Origin: Sepiola atlantica
Lineage: Eukaryota; Mollusca; Cephalopoda; Sepiida; Sepiolidae
NCBI GenBank assembly: GCA_963556195.1
Contig: OY744520.1
Coordinates: 6,101,204 to 6,165,203, forward strand
DNA: 64,000 bases
Reading direction: 5' to 3'
Shown in pieces: positions 1 to 12,834 of this stretch. The stretch's first letter is position 1; each line of letters opens with the position of its first letter. The position numbers and the translations under genes were made by a program. The notes below the pieces were generated by a model, which was not told where the DNA came from, searched no databases, and saw only the letters and a list, made by a program, of their open reading frames with translations.

Positions 1-272
1 AATCTCGTTGACTGCGTGCAAGGAATTATAATCAAGCGTCCAGAGTTGGACAGTCACGTCTTTTCGAGAGGCACACACGGGTAGGGATGGGCTGATAGCG
101 AATTAGAAATATTTCTGGTGACGTTTCACTGACTGGAGAACTGTATCACGTGACCGGCGTTCTCAAAATCGATAAAGCAAATAAATAGAAAAGATAGAAT
201 CACAACGGGGGGGGTATCGTCTGTGACGATGGGGTGTAGAGAAAAGGGGTATTGGTGAGAGTTAGATGAGCA
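1..272. other. unassigned single-copy-looking sequence
   Basis: Mixed-composition DNA with no convincing coding frame, RNA signature or repeat apart from a short G run near 207. I see nothing I can name. Confidence 0.5.
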
Positions 273-960
273 TTGCGTAATCTTCGGAATCATAACAATA
301 TTTTACTCTTTACAAACAAGCACACGTTCACACACACTCATAAACGTACATGGCCACAAGATACACACACGCATATATGCTTGTGCCTATACATCCACAA
401 CAGACACAAGCACACGCACGCACACACATACGATCACAACACACGAAAAGCAAAATCTCAAAGAAAACACACGAAAACACATACCTACAAGATACGCAAA
501 CACAATCATGTACACACACAGAGAAAAATTCCCACACATATATACATACAGATACGCATGAGGTAAAAAAAAAAACTTATGCGTAAACACATTCCCAAAA
601 CACGAATACATTCCCAAAACACACGCATAAACACACGCGTACAAACATTCACGAATAACACATATACACACACGCGAACAAATGCTTATAAAACATACAC
701 ACGCATCAACACACATGTACAATCGATCAAATCGCACCTTACGAACTTATGCACATGCATAAATACACGCATAAGACACTCGTATCAACTGTCAGAAAAC
801 ACAAGAATACAGGAATGCCCCCTCCCGCCAAACAATCGAAAAAGTCACACAAACCCTCACAAACACACACACATAAACGTGCACGTACGCACACACGCGT
901 ACCTAAACACACACACACTATACTCAAACAAAAATAACATACACAAGACACATACATAAT
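273..960. repeat. degenerate CA-rich simple repeat
   Basis: Irregular ACAC/CACA-rich DNA interspersed with ACGCAT, ATACAC and AAAACAC words. It reads as H/T-rich or C/V-rich protein in overlapping frames on both strands, which is a composition effect rather than evidence for a gene. It looks like an old, mutated (CA)n tract. Confidence 0.8.
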
Positions 961-1604
961 AATAAAAATCGTGTCAAAAGATGGAAAATGTTGCAACAAA
1001 TGTACAGAAAATACTGGTAAAAACTACCAATTTAGGATATTACAAGCTTGTATAGCAAAACAAAGCAACGAAATATTTGAGAATCACGCGCGTTTCTCAA
1101 AACACTGAAATCATTTGAAAGGTTAATATTCAAACTTTACATTGGTATTCAATATCGACTTAGCCGGACAGGCGTTAACGACTTAGACTGATCTTCCATG
1201 CATAATTCAAGTGTCTGCCATTGATTGCAAGTGGGATTAGTTCGATTACGTAAGGAGGGGTTTACACTTCGAAATTATATTATGTAGTAATGAACTTTGC
1301 GCTTTGAAGTGGAGGGTAGAAATTTAGTTCACATGTCAAGCGAAGTGACGTAAGAGAACAGGAAGTCAAAAGTGAGACGTGGAGAAAAGAGCGGAGTATT
1401 CGCTCTCCTGGGTGTGTCACTGCTTTCTGAGCAGACCTGTTTTGTAGATGTTATCCTGCCACTACCATTTACAGGACTGGACGAATAATTATATTGTGCA
1501 ATCGTTTAGCAAAACTTGCTATAATGTAAAGAATGTAATACTGATGTATACTGCGGTACCATCCTTTTAAAAAGAGAACAATAGAAAAGAAGAAATACAG
1601 GAAC

Positions 1605-1608
<4 letters not shown>
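961..1608. other. unassigned stretch
   Basis: AT-rich non-coding-looking DNA. No recognisable gene, RNA or transposon segment. Confidence 0.5.

Positions 1609-1674
<66 letters not shown>
1609..1674. repeat. (TA)n microsatellite
   Basis: About 66 bp of uninterrupted TA dinucleotide directly abutting the left arm of the inverted repeat that starts at 1675. Confidence 0.97.
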
Positions 1675-1682
<8 letters not shown>

Positions 1683-2024
1683 TTGATATGTAAGCCATTA
1701 ACAATGCGAGATTAATTTGTATTTTTTTTTCATTAAATTATATTTCGGAATAAATTCCATCTTCAGAGGTGACCAGTTATTGAGTCATTTTTTTTTTCGT
1801 TCGACACCGGAATTTGAATCATGGCCGCCAACACCACCAGTGCGGAGAGGCGTTTTATCAAGTAACAAAGAAATAAGTTTGGTTATTCTTGTTTTTGATA
1901 AAGAAAAAAAAATGACTCAATAACTGGTCACCTCTGAAGATGAAATTTATTCCGAAATATAATTTAATGAAAAAAAATACAAATTAATCTCGCATTGTTA
2001 ATGGCTTACATATCAATTTATTAA
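1675..2024. mobile_element. fold-back element with ~123-bp inverted arms
   Basis: The left arm (1675-1798) and right arm (1903-2024) are near-perfect reverse complements, from TTAATAAATTGATATG at the outer end to TGAGTCATT and a T run at the inner end. The differences seen are one length change in the T/A run and a small change near the middle of the arm. The 104-bp loop holds a TTCGACACCGG / GAATCATGG stretch. No transposase is present, so this is a MITE or fold-back type element, or a local inverted duplication. It sits between two (TA)n tracts, which suggests insertion into, or amplification from, TA-rich DNA. Confidence 0.7.
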
Positions 2025-2063
2025 CATATCCAACAATGCTTTAAATGGACGACCAACCAATAC

Positions 2064-2275
<212 letters not shown>

Positions 2276-2335
2276 GCTATCAGCAACTGCCACATGTAAA
2301 GGTAGTCTATAAATGCTGATATAATCTTCAATTAT

Positions 2336-2339
<4 letters not shown>

Positions 2340-2423
<84 letters not shown>
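2340..2423. repeat. (TA)n microsatellite
   Basis: About 84 bp of pure TA repeat. Confidence 0.97.
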
Positions 2424-2425
<2 letters not shown>

Positions 2426-3295
2426 GAGTGTTAGAAGCCAAAAGAACGCATATATTTTTTTTAATAAATATTTATTTAAAATGAACTTAGTTTCGATGAT
2501 GATATAACATCTTCTTCTAGAAAAATTTTGTTTTTTTTCCTTTATCTTTTCTCTCATGGCATATTGTCATTAGAAAAATCCGTATGGTCTTTCAACGGTA
2601 ATTTTGTTGATGTTTTAATCGGGGGATCGCTCTGGCGTGCGTGAAATGTATTAGAGATTGTTCTTCGATGTAAGCGTTGGTTAATTTGAATTTGTAACTT
2701 TTTGAAGCCAAAACAACGCAGATCTTTTTAAAAACAAACTATTTATTTATTTAAAATCAACTTAGTTTCGATATTTGTGCCAACTGGGATTTAAGCTACT
2801 AAACAAATTAAGTGTTTAGCAAAAACATCATGGTATTGTTCCAAGTCGTTCAAGTAGCAAAAATGCTGGGTTCTCGAGTAGCTTCAACTAGTGCTCCCCA
2901 ACACTTTAATTATATAAATATTAACATTCACATACACGCGTTTCGTATTTCAAGATTATCAGTGTAGCTTTATCCAGCCAATGAATCGGACCTTCATTTA
3001 CCACTGATTTTGTAAGTCCAACGTCTTAGCTTCTTCAGCTAACTTGCTGTATTTGTCAGCTGCTATCATGCAGAAGAATATGTAGTATTTACCGACAGTT
3101 TTCATTTTTTGTACATGAGTCAATTTAAGAGAGAAGAATCGTGTGCATGCTTATACATCAGATTTCTCAGGATATATTATTATATATTATATAAATATCA
3201 ACATCCTCAGGCACGTGTTTCGTCTTTTGAATACTTATTAGTACGGTTTTATCCAGGTAACGCATTGACCTCGATATACACTGCAAACCAAAAGT
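2424..3295. other. non-coding stretch with diverged local duplications
   Basis: Two pairs of local repeats are visible. AAGCCAAAA..ACGCA..ATTTAAAATSAACTTAGTTTCGAT occurs near 2438-2500 and 2704-2772. A block with ATATAAATAT..AACAT and CGTGTTTCGT..TTTATCCAG occurs near 2912-2985 and 3187-3260. No gene recognised. Confidence 0.55.
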
Positions 3296-4955
3296 GTTTC
3301 AAGATTTTAATTGTTATGTTTTAATGGCAATGTTTAAATTTTACAAGCATTTGTATTCCTTATAAGTGATAACTAATATCTATTTTGTTGTTAATTGTTT
3401 ATTATAAATTTAAGATTTTAATTGTTGTTTTAATGGCAATGTTTAAATTTTACAAGCATTTGTATTCCTTATAAGTGATAACTAATATCTATTTTGTTGT
3501 TAATTGTTTATTATAAATTTAAGATTTTAATTGTTATTTTTTAATGGCAATGTTTAAATTTTACAAGCATTTGTATTCCTTATAAGTGATAACTAATATC
3601 TATTTTGTTGTTAATTGTTTATTATAAATATAAGATTTTAATTGTTATGTTTTAATGGCAATGTTTAAATTTAAACAAGCATTTGTATTCCTTATAAGTG
3701 ATAACTAATTTCTATTTTGTTGTTAATTGTTTATTATAAATATAAGATTTTAATTGTTATGTTTTAATGGCAATGTTTAAATTTTACAAGCATTTGTATT
3801 CCTTATAAGTGATAACTAATATCTATTTTGTTGTTAATTGTTTATTATAAATTTCAGATTTTAATTGTTATGTTTTAATGGCAATGTTTAAATTTTACAA
3901 GCATTTGTATTCCTTATAAGTGATAACTAATATCTATTTTGTTGTTAATTGTTTATAATAAATTCAAGATTTTAATTGTTATGTTTTAATGGCAATGTTT
4001 AAATTTTACAAGCATTTGTATTCCTTATAAGTGATAACTAATATCTATTTTGTTGTTAATTGTTTATTATAAATTTAAGATTTTAATTGTTATGTTTTAA
4101 TGGCAATGTTTAAATTTAAACAAGCATTTGTATTCCTTATAAGTGATAACTAATTTCTATTTTGTTGTTAATTGTGTATTATGAATTTAAGATTTTAATT
4201 GTTACGTTTTAATGGCAATGTTTAAATTTTACAAGCATTTGTATTCCTTATAAGTGATAACTAATTTCTATTTTGTTGTTAATTGTTTATTATAAATTTC
4301 AGATTTTAATTGTTATGTTTTAATGGCAATGTTTAAATTTTACAAGCATTTGTATTCCTTATAAGTGATAACTAATTTCTATTTTGTTGTTAATTGTTTA
4401 TTATAAATTTAAAATTGTAACTGTTATGTATCAAATGTTTAAATTTAAACAAGCATTTGTATTCCTTATAAGTGATAACTAATTTCTATTTTGTTGTTAA
4501 TTGTTTATTATAAATTTCAGATTTTAATTGTTATGTTTTAATGGCAATGTTTAAATTTTACAAGCATTTGTATTCCTTATAAGTGATAACTAATTTCTAT
4601 TTTGTTGTTAATTGTTTATTATAAATTTAAAATTGTAACTGTTATGTATCAAATGTTTAAATTTAAACAAGCATTTGTATTCCTTATAAGTGATAACTAA
4701 TTTCTATTTTGTTGTTAATTGTTTATTATAAATTTCAGATTTTAATTGTTATGTATCAAATTTTACAAGCATTTGTATTCTTTATAAGTGATAACTAATA
4801 TCTATGTTGTTGTTAATTGTTTATTATAAATTTCAGATTTTAATTGTTATGTTTTAATGGCAATGTTTAAATTTTACAAGCATTTGTATTCCTTATAAGT
4901 GATAACTAATATCTATTTTCTGTTAATTGTTTATTATTAATTTAATCACTTTACA
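3296..4955. repeat. 111-bp tandem satellite, about 15 copies
   Basis: The unit contains TTTTAATGGCAATGTTTAAA, ACAAGCATTTGTATTCC and TTATAAGTGATAACTAAT. The TATTCCT landmark recurs about every 109-113 bp from 3354 to 4888. Copies differ by point changes (ATATCTATT/ATTTCTATT, TTTTAC/TTTAAAC) and short deletions; shortened variants near 4430, 4640 and 4750 share an ATGTATCAAA junction. Both array edges carry AACCAAAAGTGTTT (3287 and 4959), so the array appears to have grown from a sequence that ended in this word. Confidence 0.95.
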
Positions 4956-6135
4956 GTGAACCAAAAGTGTTTGCAATATACTTAATTTTATGAAAATGGT
5001 TCGTGGAAAGATGTTAACGGCTAAAGAGAAATTATATCCATAAAAATTCATTAGTAACAATTTTTTAAATATTTATTAAGTAAAGATATTACCGTTACTG
5101 AAAAACAATAAAAAAGCATGGCAGCTGAATGTGTATCGGTAATATTCTACTTTAAGTCCCATGCGTCTACTGAAACAAATCAGTAATCTTTAAGCCCCAC
5201 ACCTAGCAAGATAAAAAATTAAAAAATGGGGTAAAGAAATGTCTTTATTTTTTTCCTGCAAGGATTGTTAGAAAAAAATGTTTGGTATTTATTAAAGATA
5301 AATATTTCGTTTACTAGAAAAACAACCCACGTGTAGCCAGAAAACAAAATATATCGCTGATTGTATTACTTCCCCTTCAAATAATCATTTAGTAATTTGT
5401 AAGCAAAAAATAGTACACTTACTGGACGAACAGTAATTTTAAAGCGATCGTTTTGATGTTTGTTATAAGAAACCAAACAAATGAAAACCTCTGTATTTCT
5501 AGATGGTGGCGATGATTACTTTATCACGAATGATACAAGACACATTGTATCCTTAGAAATACATCAGTCAAAATAATCTACCCTTGTAATATCTTATGGA
5601 AACAACGGTGTAAGTGGAAATTAGAAGCGAAAATGTGTTACCTAGTATTAGTGTTAGAAAAATAGTTTAATGTTTATTTTAAACACGTATAATTGTTTAT
5701 CAGATAGCAGAAGCATTTTGAAGAATGGCGAAACTTTATTTTTATGCGTGTCTTCTGTTTAGATCAGTAAGAGAAAATGACTCCACTTGAACAGTATCCC
5801 TAGCCGGACTAAGTATTATCAGAAAGAACTAAAGCGAACCATTTCATATAGTGGAAGAAAAAAGAAAAAAGATAGCCAGAGGAGTTTCTATTTAGATCTA
5901 ACTGTGAACTTCTGATGGACTTAATTTTATATTTCAGATATATATTTTATTACTTGCTCTTTCACGAAATTATTGAAAATCCAGCAAGTGTATCCGTTCT
6001 TTAGTGGATGGTCTTAAAAGGTTGTAATTCGGCAATATTGTAGCCTACAATATTGCCAGCTATTGATTTTCGATCGAAATATCGTATAGTGTTATTTGTA
6101 ATAAAATAGTATATTTTTGCATACGTAATTAAGCA
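4956..6135. other. unassigned AT-rich stretch
   Basis: No coding frame or RNA signature. Weak self-similarity around TTTATTAAR..AAATATT..GTTACT-type words near 5060, 5290 and 5410 hints at very old repeats, but I could not define a unit. Confidence 0.45.
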
Positions 6136-7104
<969 letters not shown>

Positions 7105-7989
7105 GATTGTCTGAAATATTTTTTATCTTTAAATATGTTATAGGTTGTTACCCTAAAATTCTAATTATTTGCTCTGTACGCTAAATACATTGAACTCTCT
7201 AGTCGAAAACATGGCGTCTAATATATATTTACAAATCTATACAATTTGATATGAGACCGAACCTTTCCATTCAGATTGAATTCGAAAACCTCAAATTTTT
7301 GAATCGGAGACCTCTAGCCTGTTGGCATTTAAAGGTAGAGAAATAATAGGGAATAACGATTAAATCTTGTTGCTATTGATTCACGATTGAATTACGATTT
7401 GTTGCTCAGTGTTTAAATAATCACCACGTGACATTCACTGGTCCTTCATGGGTGATTTCAAGATTTGTCTTAATGGCTACCTCACATCCAAGCTAATCGT
7501 TTTTAAATAACTATAATTCTAAGTCACCCTTTATGATGTAGACTTGTGTTGTCAGATTTATGTTTGCGCATTAACGTGTTTTTCACATATCAATACTAAA
7601 TATGTATTGCGTATTCAATTTGTCTATTTTTTACTGTCCACGTGTTGTTCTACGCGCACCATTTTTCGTAATTCGATTAATGCTGTATTTTTCTTATACC
7701 AGTTTGACTCATTTCTTCTTGCCTTGTCTCAACACGTGATGTGTGTCACTCACGTTAGCTTTTATCGCCTATTATAAGTTAGAGCACTGTATTTTCATAT
7801 ATTATCCAGATGTAGGCACATTTCTCTGCCACGACATAGCATCAGTGTCAAAACAGCTAAGCTTACTACACAGTGCATATATGCATACATGCACTTCTTA
7901 CGTGCTACAATGAATTATTCACATGTACTTCTTAATTGCAACAGTGCATATTCACATGCATTTCTCTTCACGCACAACAGTAGAGACTG
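7105..7989. other. unassigned stretch; loose repeats at its end
   Basis: No gene recognised. From about 7870 a loose repeat with CAACAGTGCATAT and CACATGCA words appears. Similar words resume after 8340, so the LINE tail at 7990-8340 seems to interrupt this loose array. Confidence 0.5.
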
Positions 7990-8340
7990 ACCTACTTCTG
8001 CATTCATGGTGGCCCCTCGGCTGAAATTCACTAGACCAACTCGAAAATCGACGAAATCCCATCCATTCACTGTAGAGGTCCCCAGATGCCGGAGAGCTTT
8101 CTACTCAAATAGCTTCTTTCCTAGTGCTGCTGGCCTCTGGAACTCCCTCCCTGCCCCCTGTTTCCCCGACAGTACTGACATGCAGAAATTTAAAATTCAT
8201 GTAAACAGACATCTCGCTGTGCAGATCCCAATTTAGGTTGACCCCCCTCAACCTTCTCCCCTTTTCTTTCTTCTCAGTAGCCCCTTACGTCTACAGTGGC
8301 GGTCTGCCTTGTTTGGGGTGAACTACGTTTAAAAAAAAAC
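7990..8340 (+). mobile_element. LINE 3' end (C-terminal ORF2 tail and poly-A)
   Basis: An open frame from about 8006 to 8236 encodes the typical extreme C-terminus of a Jockey/CR1-like non-LTR retrotransposon: HPFTVEVPRCRRAFYSNSFF, then AAGLWNSLPAPCFPDS, then FKIHVNRHL, then stop. A short pyrimidine-rich 3' UTR and an A9 run end the element at about 8338. The reverse transcriptase core is absent, as expected of a 5'-truncated copy. A second copy of the same 3' end lies at 56585-56765, and a related family lies at 29640-30395. It is inserted among CAACAGTG/CACATGCA repeats that continue on both sides. Confidence 0.85.
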
Positions 8341-8489
8341 AGCACACACTGACTTGTACTCCACGCTTGCAACAGTGTATAATCACATGCACTATTGATT
8401 TCAACCTCAGTCTTTAAACCGTTCTTCAATACACATGTAGAGTCAAGTTTGACGATCCTTAGACTTGCAACTACGCAGAGATTTTACGT

Positions 8490-10110
8490 GGATTTTTATC
8501 ATTGCTGACATCCGCACACCAATCTTAGATGCTGATTTCTTGCCCCACTTTGACTTGATAGTGGACATGCCTAGACACAAATTGAAAGATTCTAGCACTA
8601 ACCTGTCATTATTTAGTAAAAAAAGTTTCCGAACAGCTTACTAGCTCTGTGTTCTGTGGCTTCAGCTGATAACCCTTATGATTTGCTGCTGAATTTTTTT
8701 CCTGATCTAACGAACTTGAATTTTTAAATAAACAAACCTGTTTATTCTACTATGCATATCATTGAAACAACCGTTGCTGTTATCTTTCCAAGTCCTCACC
8801 GCCTCGCTCCAGAGAAGTTAAAAGCGGTCAGGCATGAATTTCATCACATGTTCCAGCTAGGTATTATTCTACCATCATCTAGCCTTTGGGCATCCCCTTT
8901 GCATATAGTTCCGAAACATTCTGGGAACTATGTCCTACGGGAGATTTCCGTCGGCTAAACTTTACTGCTGTTCCCGATTGTTATCCTAGCCCCCATATTC
9001 AAGATTTCGCTTCATCGTTGCACGGTTGTAATATGTTTTCAAAGTTGGATCTTGTAACGGCTTATCAATAAATACCGGTTAATCCTGCAAATATTCCTAA
9101 GACCATTGTTCCTACTCTTTTCGGTGCTTTTGAAGTTTTTACTATGCCATTCAGCTTACGTAATGTAACTAGCACTTTTCAATGTTTTATGGACGAGGTT
9201 GTCCGTGACTTAGATTTTGTGTATAACTATATAAACGACCGACATTATAGTTAGATCCTCACCAGAGGAACATTTAAAACATCTCAGCATTCTTTTTTAG
9301 TGTTTTCAGCGTTATCATGTAAACATAAACCTTATTAAATATACGTTTGGTGCAAAACAAAAGTCAAAGCTTGATCGATTTACATCCTCCAACTTCACTA
9401 CATCAATTGCGACATTTTCTTGGAGTATTGAACTATTACAGACGTTTCATTCCACATTATGCTGACATACTCCTTCCTCTGACGGATCTGTTGAATAATA
9501 GAAAAAAGAAGGATAACCCAATTTCACTTGATAACTGCCAGTTTAAAGCCTTTCATGAGGCGAAGAAATAGCTTGCAGATACATCATTGCTATCACATCC
9601 CATACATTATGCTGAATTTTCTATTGTCGCTGATGCTGAATTTTCTATTGTCGCTGATGCTTCCAGTTCAGCTCTTGGCGCAGTCTTGCAGCAACATCAT
9701 CAGCAACATCATCAGCAACATCATCAGCAACATCATCAGCAACATCATCAGCAACATTATCAGCAACATCATCAGCAACATCATCAGCAACATTATCAGC
9801 AACATTATCAGCAACATCATCAGCAACATCATCAGCAACATTATCAGCAACATCATCAGCAACATCATTAGCAACATCATCAGCAACATTATCAGCAACA
9901 TCATCAGCAACATTATCAGCAACATCATCAACAACAGATTCAACCTTTGTCATATTTTTTCTCGGAGATTGACTCCTACTGAAAGTCGTTACAGTAATTT
10001 CAGACGTGAACTTTTCGCTGTCTACTTAGCTATTAATCATTTTCGCCAAGTGTTTGAATGTCGGTAATTTGCCATTTATACTGATCATCGTCCACTTAAA
10101 AGTATTGGAT
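8490..10110 (+). mobile_element. decayed Ty3/Gypsy-type pol (protease end, RT, RNase H)
   Basis: Domains appear in canonical order across several frameshifts and stops. The end of a retropepsin (ILDADFLPHFDLIVD, near 8508-8560) comes first. Reverse transcriptase follows, with RLAPEKL (8799), GIILPSSSLWASPLH (8860-8910), the frame change near 8940, DFASSLHGCNMFSKLDLVTA (9004-9065) and MPFSLRN (9143). The usual Y-[LV]-D-D site is degraded to YINDR near 9225. The connection segment LHQLRHFLGVLNYYRRFIPH (9389-9450) is well kept. RNase H follows from about 9590 to 10100, with ADASSSALGAVLQ, RRLTPTESRYSNF and IYTDHRPL. Stops at 9069, 9254 and 9569 and the Asp-to-Asn change make it non-functional. 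No LTRs, gag or integrase are visible nearby. The RNase H part holds a 27-bp tandem duplication and a large repeat expansion, listed separately. Confidence 0.9.
9691..9935. repeat. CAACATCAT/CAACATTAT-type expansion inside RNase H
   Basis: About twenty copies of the 12-bp unit CAGCAACATCAT with C/T variants (CATTAT, and one CATTAG that creates a stop). The unit reads QQHH in the RNase H frame and is in phase with the flanking LQ codons, so the array probably grew from an existing Gln-Gln-His-His stretch in the retrotransposon protein. Other frames give I-S-N and, on the reverse strand, V-A-D-D or M-L-L repeats. Confidence 0.95.
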
Positions 10111-10290
10111 TTAAACCTTGATCTGTTTTGAAGAAAATATCAATTTTTTTTACAAAAATGTCATTTTAAACCTAAATAAAGTAATATATCTCAGAAAAGT
10201 AATCACAGCAAAAACACATTTATGTATCATTTGTTTTCTAAAACTGTGTCTAAATATTCGTAAAATCTATTGAAGATAGACCTATTCACC

Positions 10291-10366
<76 letters not shown>

Positions 10367-10668
10367 TTAAAGTGAATAATTTGGACAAGAAATCCGAGTA
10401 AGAGAGCTCAATGTGGAAAACAGAGCAAAAATAGAATATAGAAAAAAAATTCACATACACATTGTAACTGTCAGCATTTATAATTCATTTCGACATCCTA
10501 GTCACTTCAGAATGCTAACGGGACATAAAAAAGGGGAGGGAAATATAAAGAGGTCAGATTATATGTATAGTTGGAATGAAAAATAAAATTCTTTGATTTT
10601 ATATAAATAGTAGTGCGAACGCTGGCGATGCGTAATGTTTTCCGTCATTTTACGGGGGGTGTACAGTA

Positions 10669-10670
<2 letters not shown>
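10111..10670. other. AT-rich spacer with (TA)n at 10293-10363
   Basis: Apart from the 70-bp TA tract I see no gene or recognisable repeat. Confidence 0.6.
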
Positions 10671-10719
<49 letters not shown>

Positions 10720-10736
10720 GGGGGGGGGGTGTCTCT

Positions 10737-10830
<94 letters not shown>
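10671..10830. repeat. (TA)n, G run and (GT)n compound microsatellite
   Basis: TA repeat to 10706, TG, a run of ten G, TCTCTCTCT, then about 90 bp of pure GT. The apparent reading frames across it (C-V or H-T repeats) are composition artefacts. Confidence 0.97.
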
Positions 10831-10832
<2 letters not shown>

Positions 10833-11810
10833 AGGCATAGACATGCTCAGATTGATGTCTAATAGTAATGTAAAATGACCGAGGAGAGATGTTCATTTCA
10901 GTCTTCGTTAACTGATACAATACCTGCGGCGACCGTTGCTTCCAATGGGGTAGACTTACTCTTCTTTGGGTGTAAAGGTGACGGTCGCTGGCGCAAGCTT
11001 TTTCTCACTTAAAAAAGTTTCACCCACTGTAATTGCTTGAAAACTTCATGCTCTTGCTGTGTTTCAAAAATAGTCAAGCTATGGCGGTGTTCGAACACGA
11101 CTTTGCAAGCATGAATATATCGCATTCCACTAAATAACCACAACACTAACATTCCCCCATATTCCAACTCATTTCTTTTACTTCTTTTTTAAGACGCTTC
11201 TCTGATTCCATATGACTAAATTTACTATTAAAATATTACTACTAATATATTACTATTAAAATATTACTACTAAAATATTGCTACTAAAATATTACTACTA
11301 AAATATTACTACTAACCAATCATTTTTAACAGACCTTCACTACTTTATCACTGCCCTATTCCCTTTCACCTTAACGTTATCTCTTACCTCACCATATCCG
11401 CCTTTTGAGACTTCTTACTACGACAACAACACTGACTTAGTATATTTTTGTTGACTCTGTTAAAGCAACATGCTTTCTTGACAAAGTTTATTGAATGGAA
11501 GAGATGTATTGAAAACCAGAATATATCTGTGTTAATCTTTCTTTTTTGTCAATTTATACTTATACATTCTGTTGGATATTTATCCTCTAAAAATACCTTC
11601 ACATAAATAAACACACACACACATGCGCGTGCACTTGTGTGTGTGTTTATGTATCGATCTGTTTATCAATTTCTAAGAGAATGATAGCTTAGTCATTCAG
11701 TCATCATGATCAAAACAGATATGCCCTGTGAAAAACAACAAACTGGTGCCCGTGATTCCGAAGCTAACGCACAAAAGGATATCATTATTGAAGAATGTTT
11801 TCTTTCTCCC
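10831..11810. other. unassigned stretch with small repeats
   Basis: Contains a short tandem of ATTACTACTAAAAT (about 11224-11315) and a palindromic CACACA..TGTGTG stretch at 11610-11652. No gene recognised. Confidence 0.55.
11085..11152 (-). mobile_element. possible tRNA-like SINE head
   Basis: Read on the minus strand: TGGTTATTTAGTGG (A-box-like), then about 40 bp later GTGTTCGAACACC (B-box-like). The spacing suits a tRNA-derived pol III promoter, but the acceptor stem cannot be folded convincingly. Confidence 0.35.
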
Positions 11811-12200
11811 ATGTTGATATCCTACTTGTAAAATCCTATCGGTAAAAAACAGCAAAGCTTCAAACGTTTTCCACCATTAGAACGACTTGGTAGCAAATAA
11901 CAGTGCCCACAAACCCTTACAGCACAAATGACAACAGGGACAATGGCGAAACATTGTTTCTTAAATTTAGGGCGGAGAAAAGGGGAGGAGACGCGGACGT
12001 CCCGTCTTTTTCGTGACAGACGGCTTCTTGTGTTCGCCATATTTCTTTCCCCTTCCATCTCATCTGGTGGTCTCGGGGACAACACCCTTTATTTTGACGG
12101 GAACCGGGCGATGAGAGGACGACTTAAAGAGCGCATAATGCTTTAATTAGATGAGACGCGCCGGAACTGGGCGATTTCCTCACAACAAACAGTGTGGTAC
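11811..12200. other. GC-richer block of unknown nature
   Basis: Noticeably richer in GC and CpG than its surroundings, with open frames of 87 aa (minus, 11822-12085) and 72 aa (plus, 11928-12146) overlapping each other. Neither resembles a family I know; the minus frame is Arg/Lys-rich in its first half. GGGAACCGGGCGATGAGA and CGGAACTGGGCGATTTCC are two related words 50 bp apart. It could be a 5' exon, a promoter region or a TE internal segment. Confidence 0.3.
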
Positions 12201-12834
12201 TCCTTTTCGTTATCTACTTCTTTATTTATATATTTTCTTCATTTTACTTCAGTCGAAGTTCTCAGAAATCAAGGAGCCCTATTCCTGAGACTAACACTTG
12301 ATTTTTATGAGACACATAGATATTCGAATATTCCATTAAAGTTCTCCTTTACCTGCCAAACGTTGAGTTATTATAGAAGTTAAGAACATTAATTTTCCTC
12401 TCATCAATTGACCAGTTATAGTGTATCTTTCTTGTGGTCTCTTGGTCGTACCGGATTCCAAGACAAAAATGTATCTAGTTTGGTGAAGAATCCAGCTGAA
12501 TGCTGTTACTTGAATTAACATTACTTGGAGAAGGTGCATCATTCTTCGTATAAATCAGTGTATAGCCGTGATTTGGATCTGATTTTTCTTCAATCCAATA
12601 CCCCAAAGAAAACCACTCGACGCCAAAACAGCACCACAGCTGTGTGTTAGCCTCCCATGGATATCCATCTTTCTACCAGGTTATCGTTTTCCTTAACGAC
12701 AATCAAATATGCGAAAGGAAGACTCACAAACTTATGAATGTTAGGTTTTCTTTAATTAAATTCTCTTTTGTTTTCGGAAATTATTTTCGTCTGGGCAAAA
12801 TCCATGGAAACCAAGAAAAAGAAAGTAGATTTGG
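12201..12834. other. unassigned stretch
   Basis: Short open frames only, none recognised. It borders the 33-bp minisatellite. Confidence 0.45.

Noticed and set aside
273..959. Several overlapping frames of 60-126 residues
   Set aside because: H/T/C/V-rich translations of a degenerate CA tract on both strands.
9528..10067. 179-residue open frame and its antisense counterparts
   Set aside because: Created by the CAGCAACATCAT expansion in frames other than the RNase H frame.
10635..10920. Open frames with IY and CV or TH repeats
   Set aside because: TA and GT microsatellites; no real coding signal.
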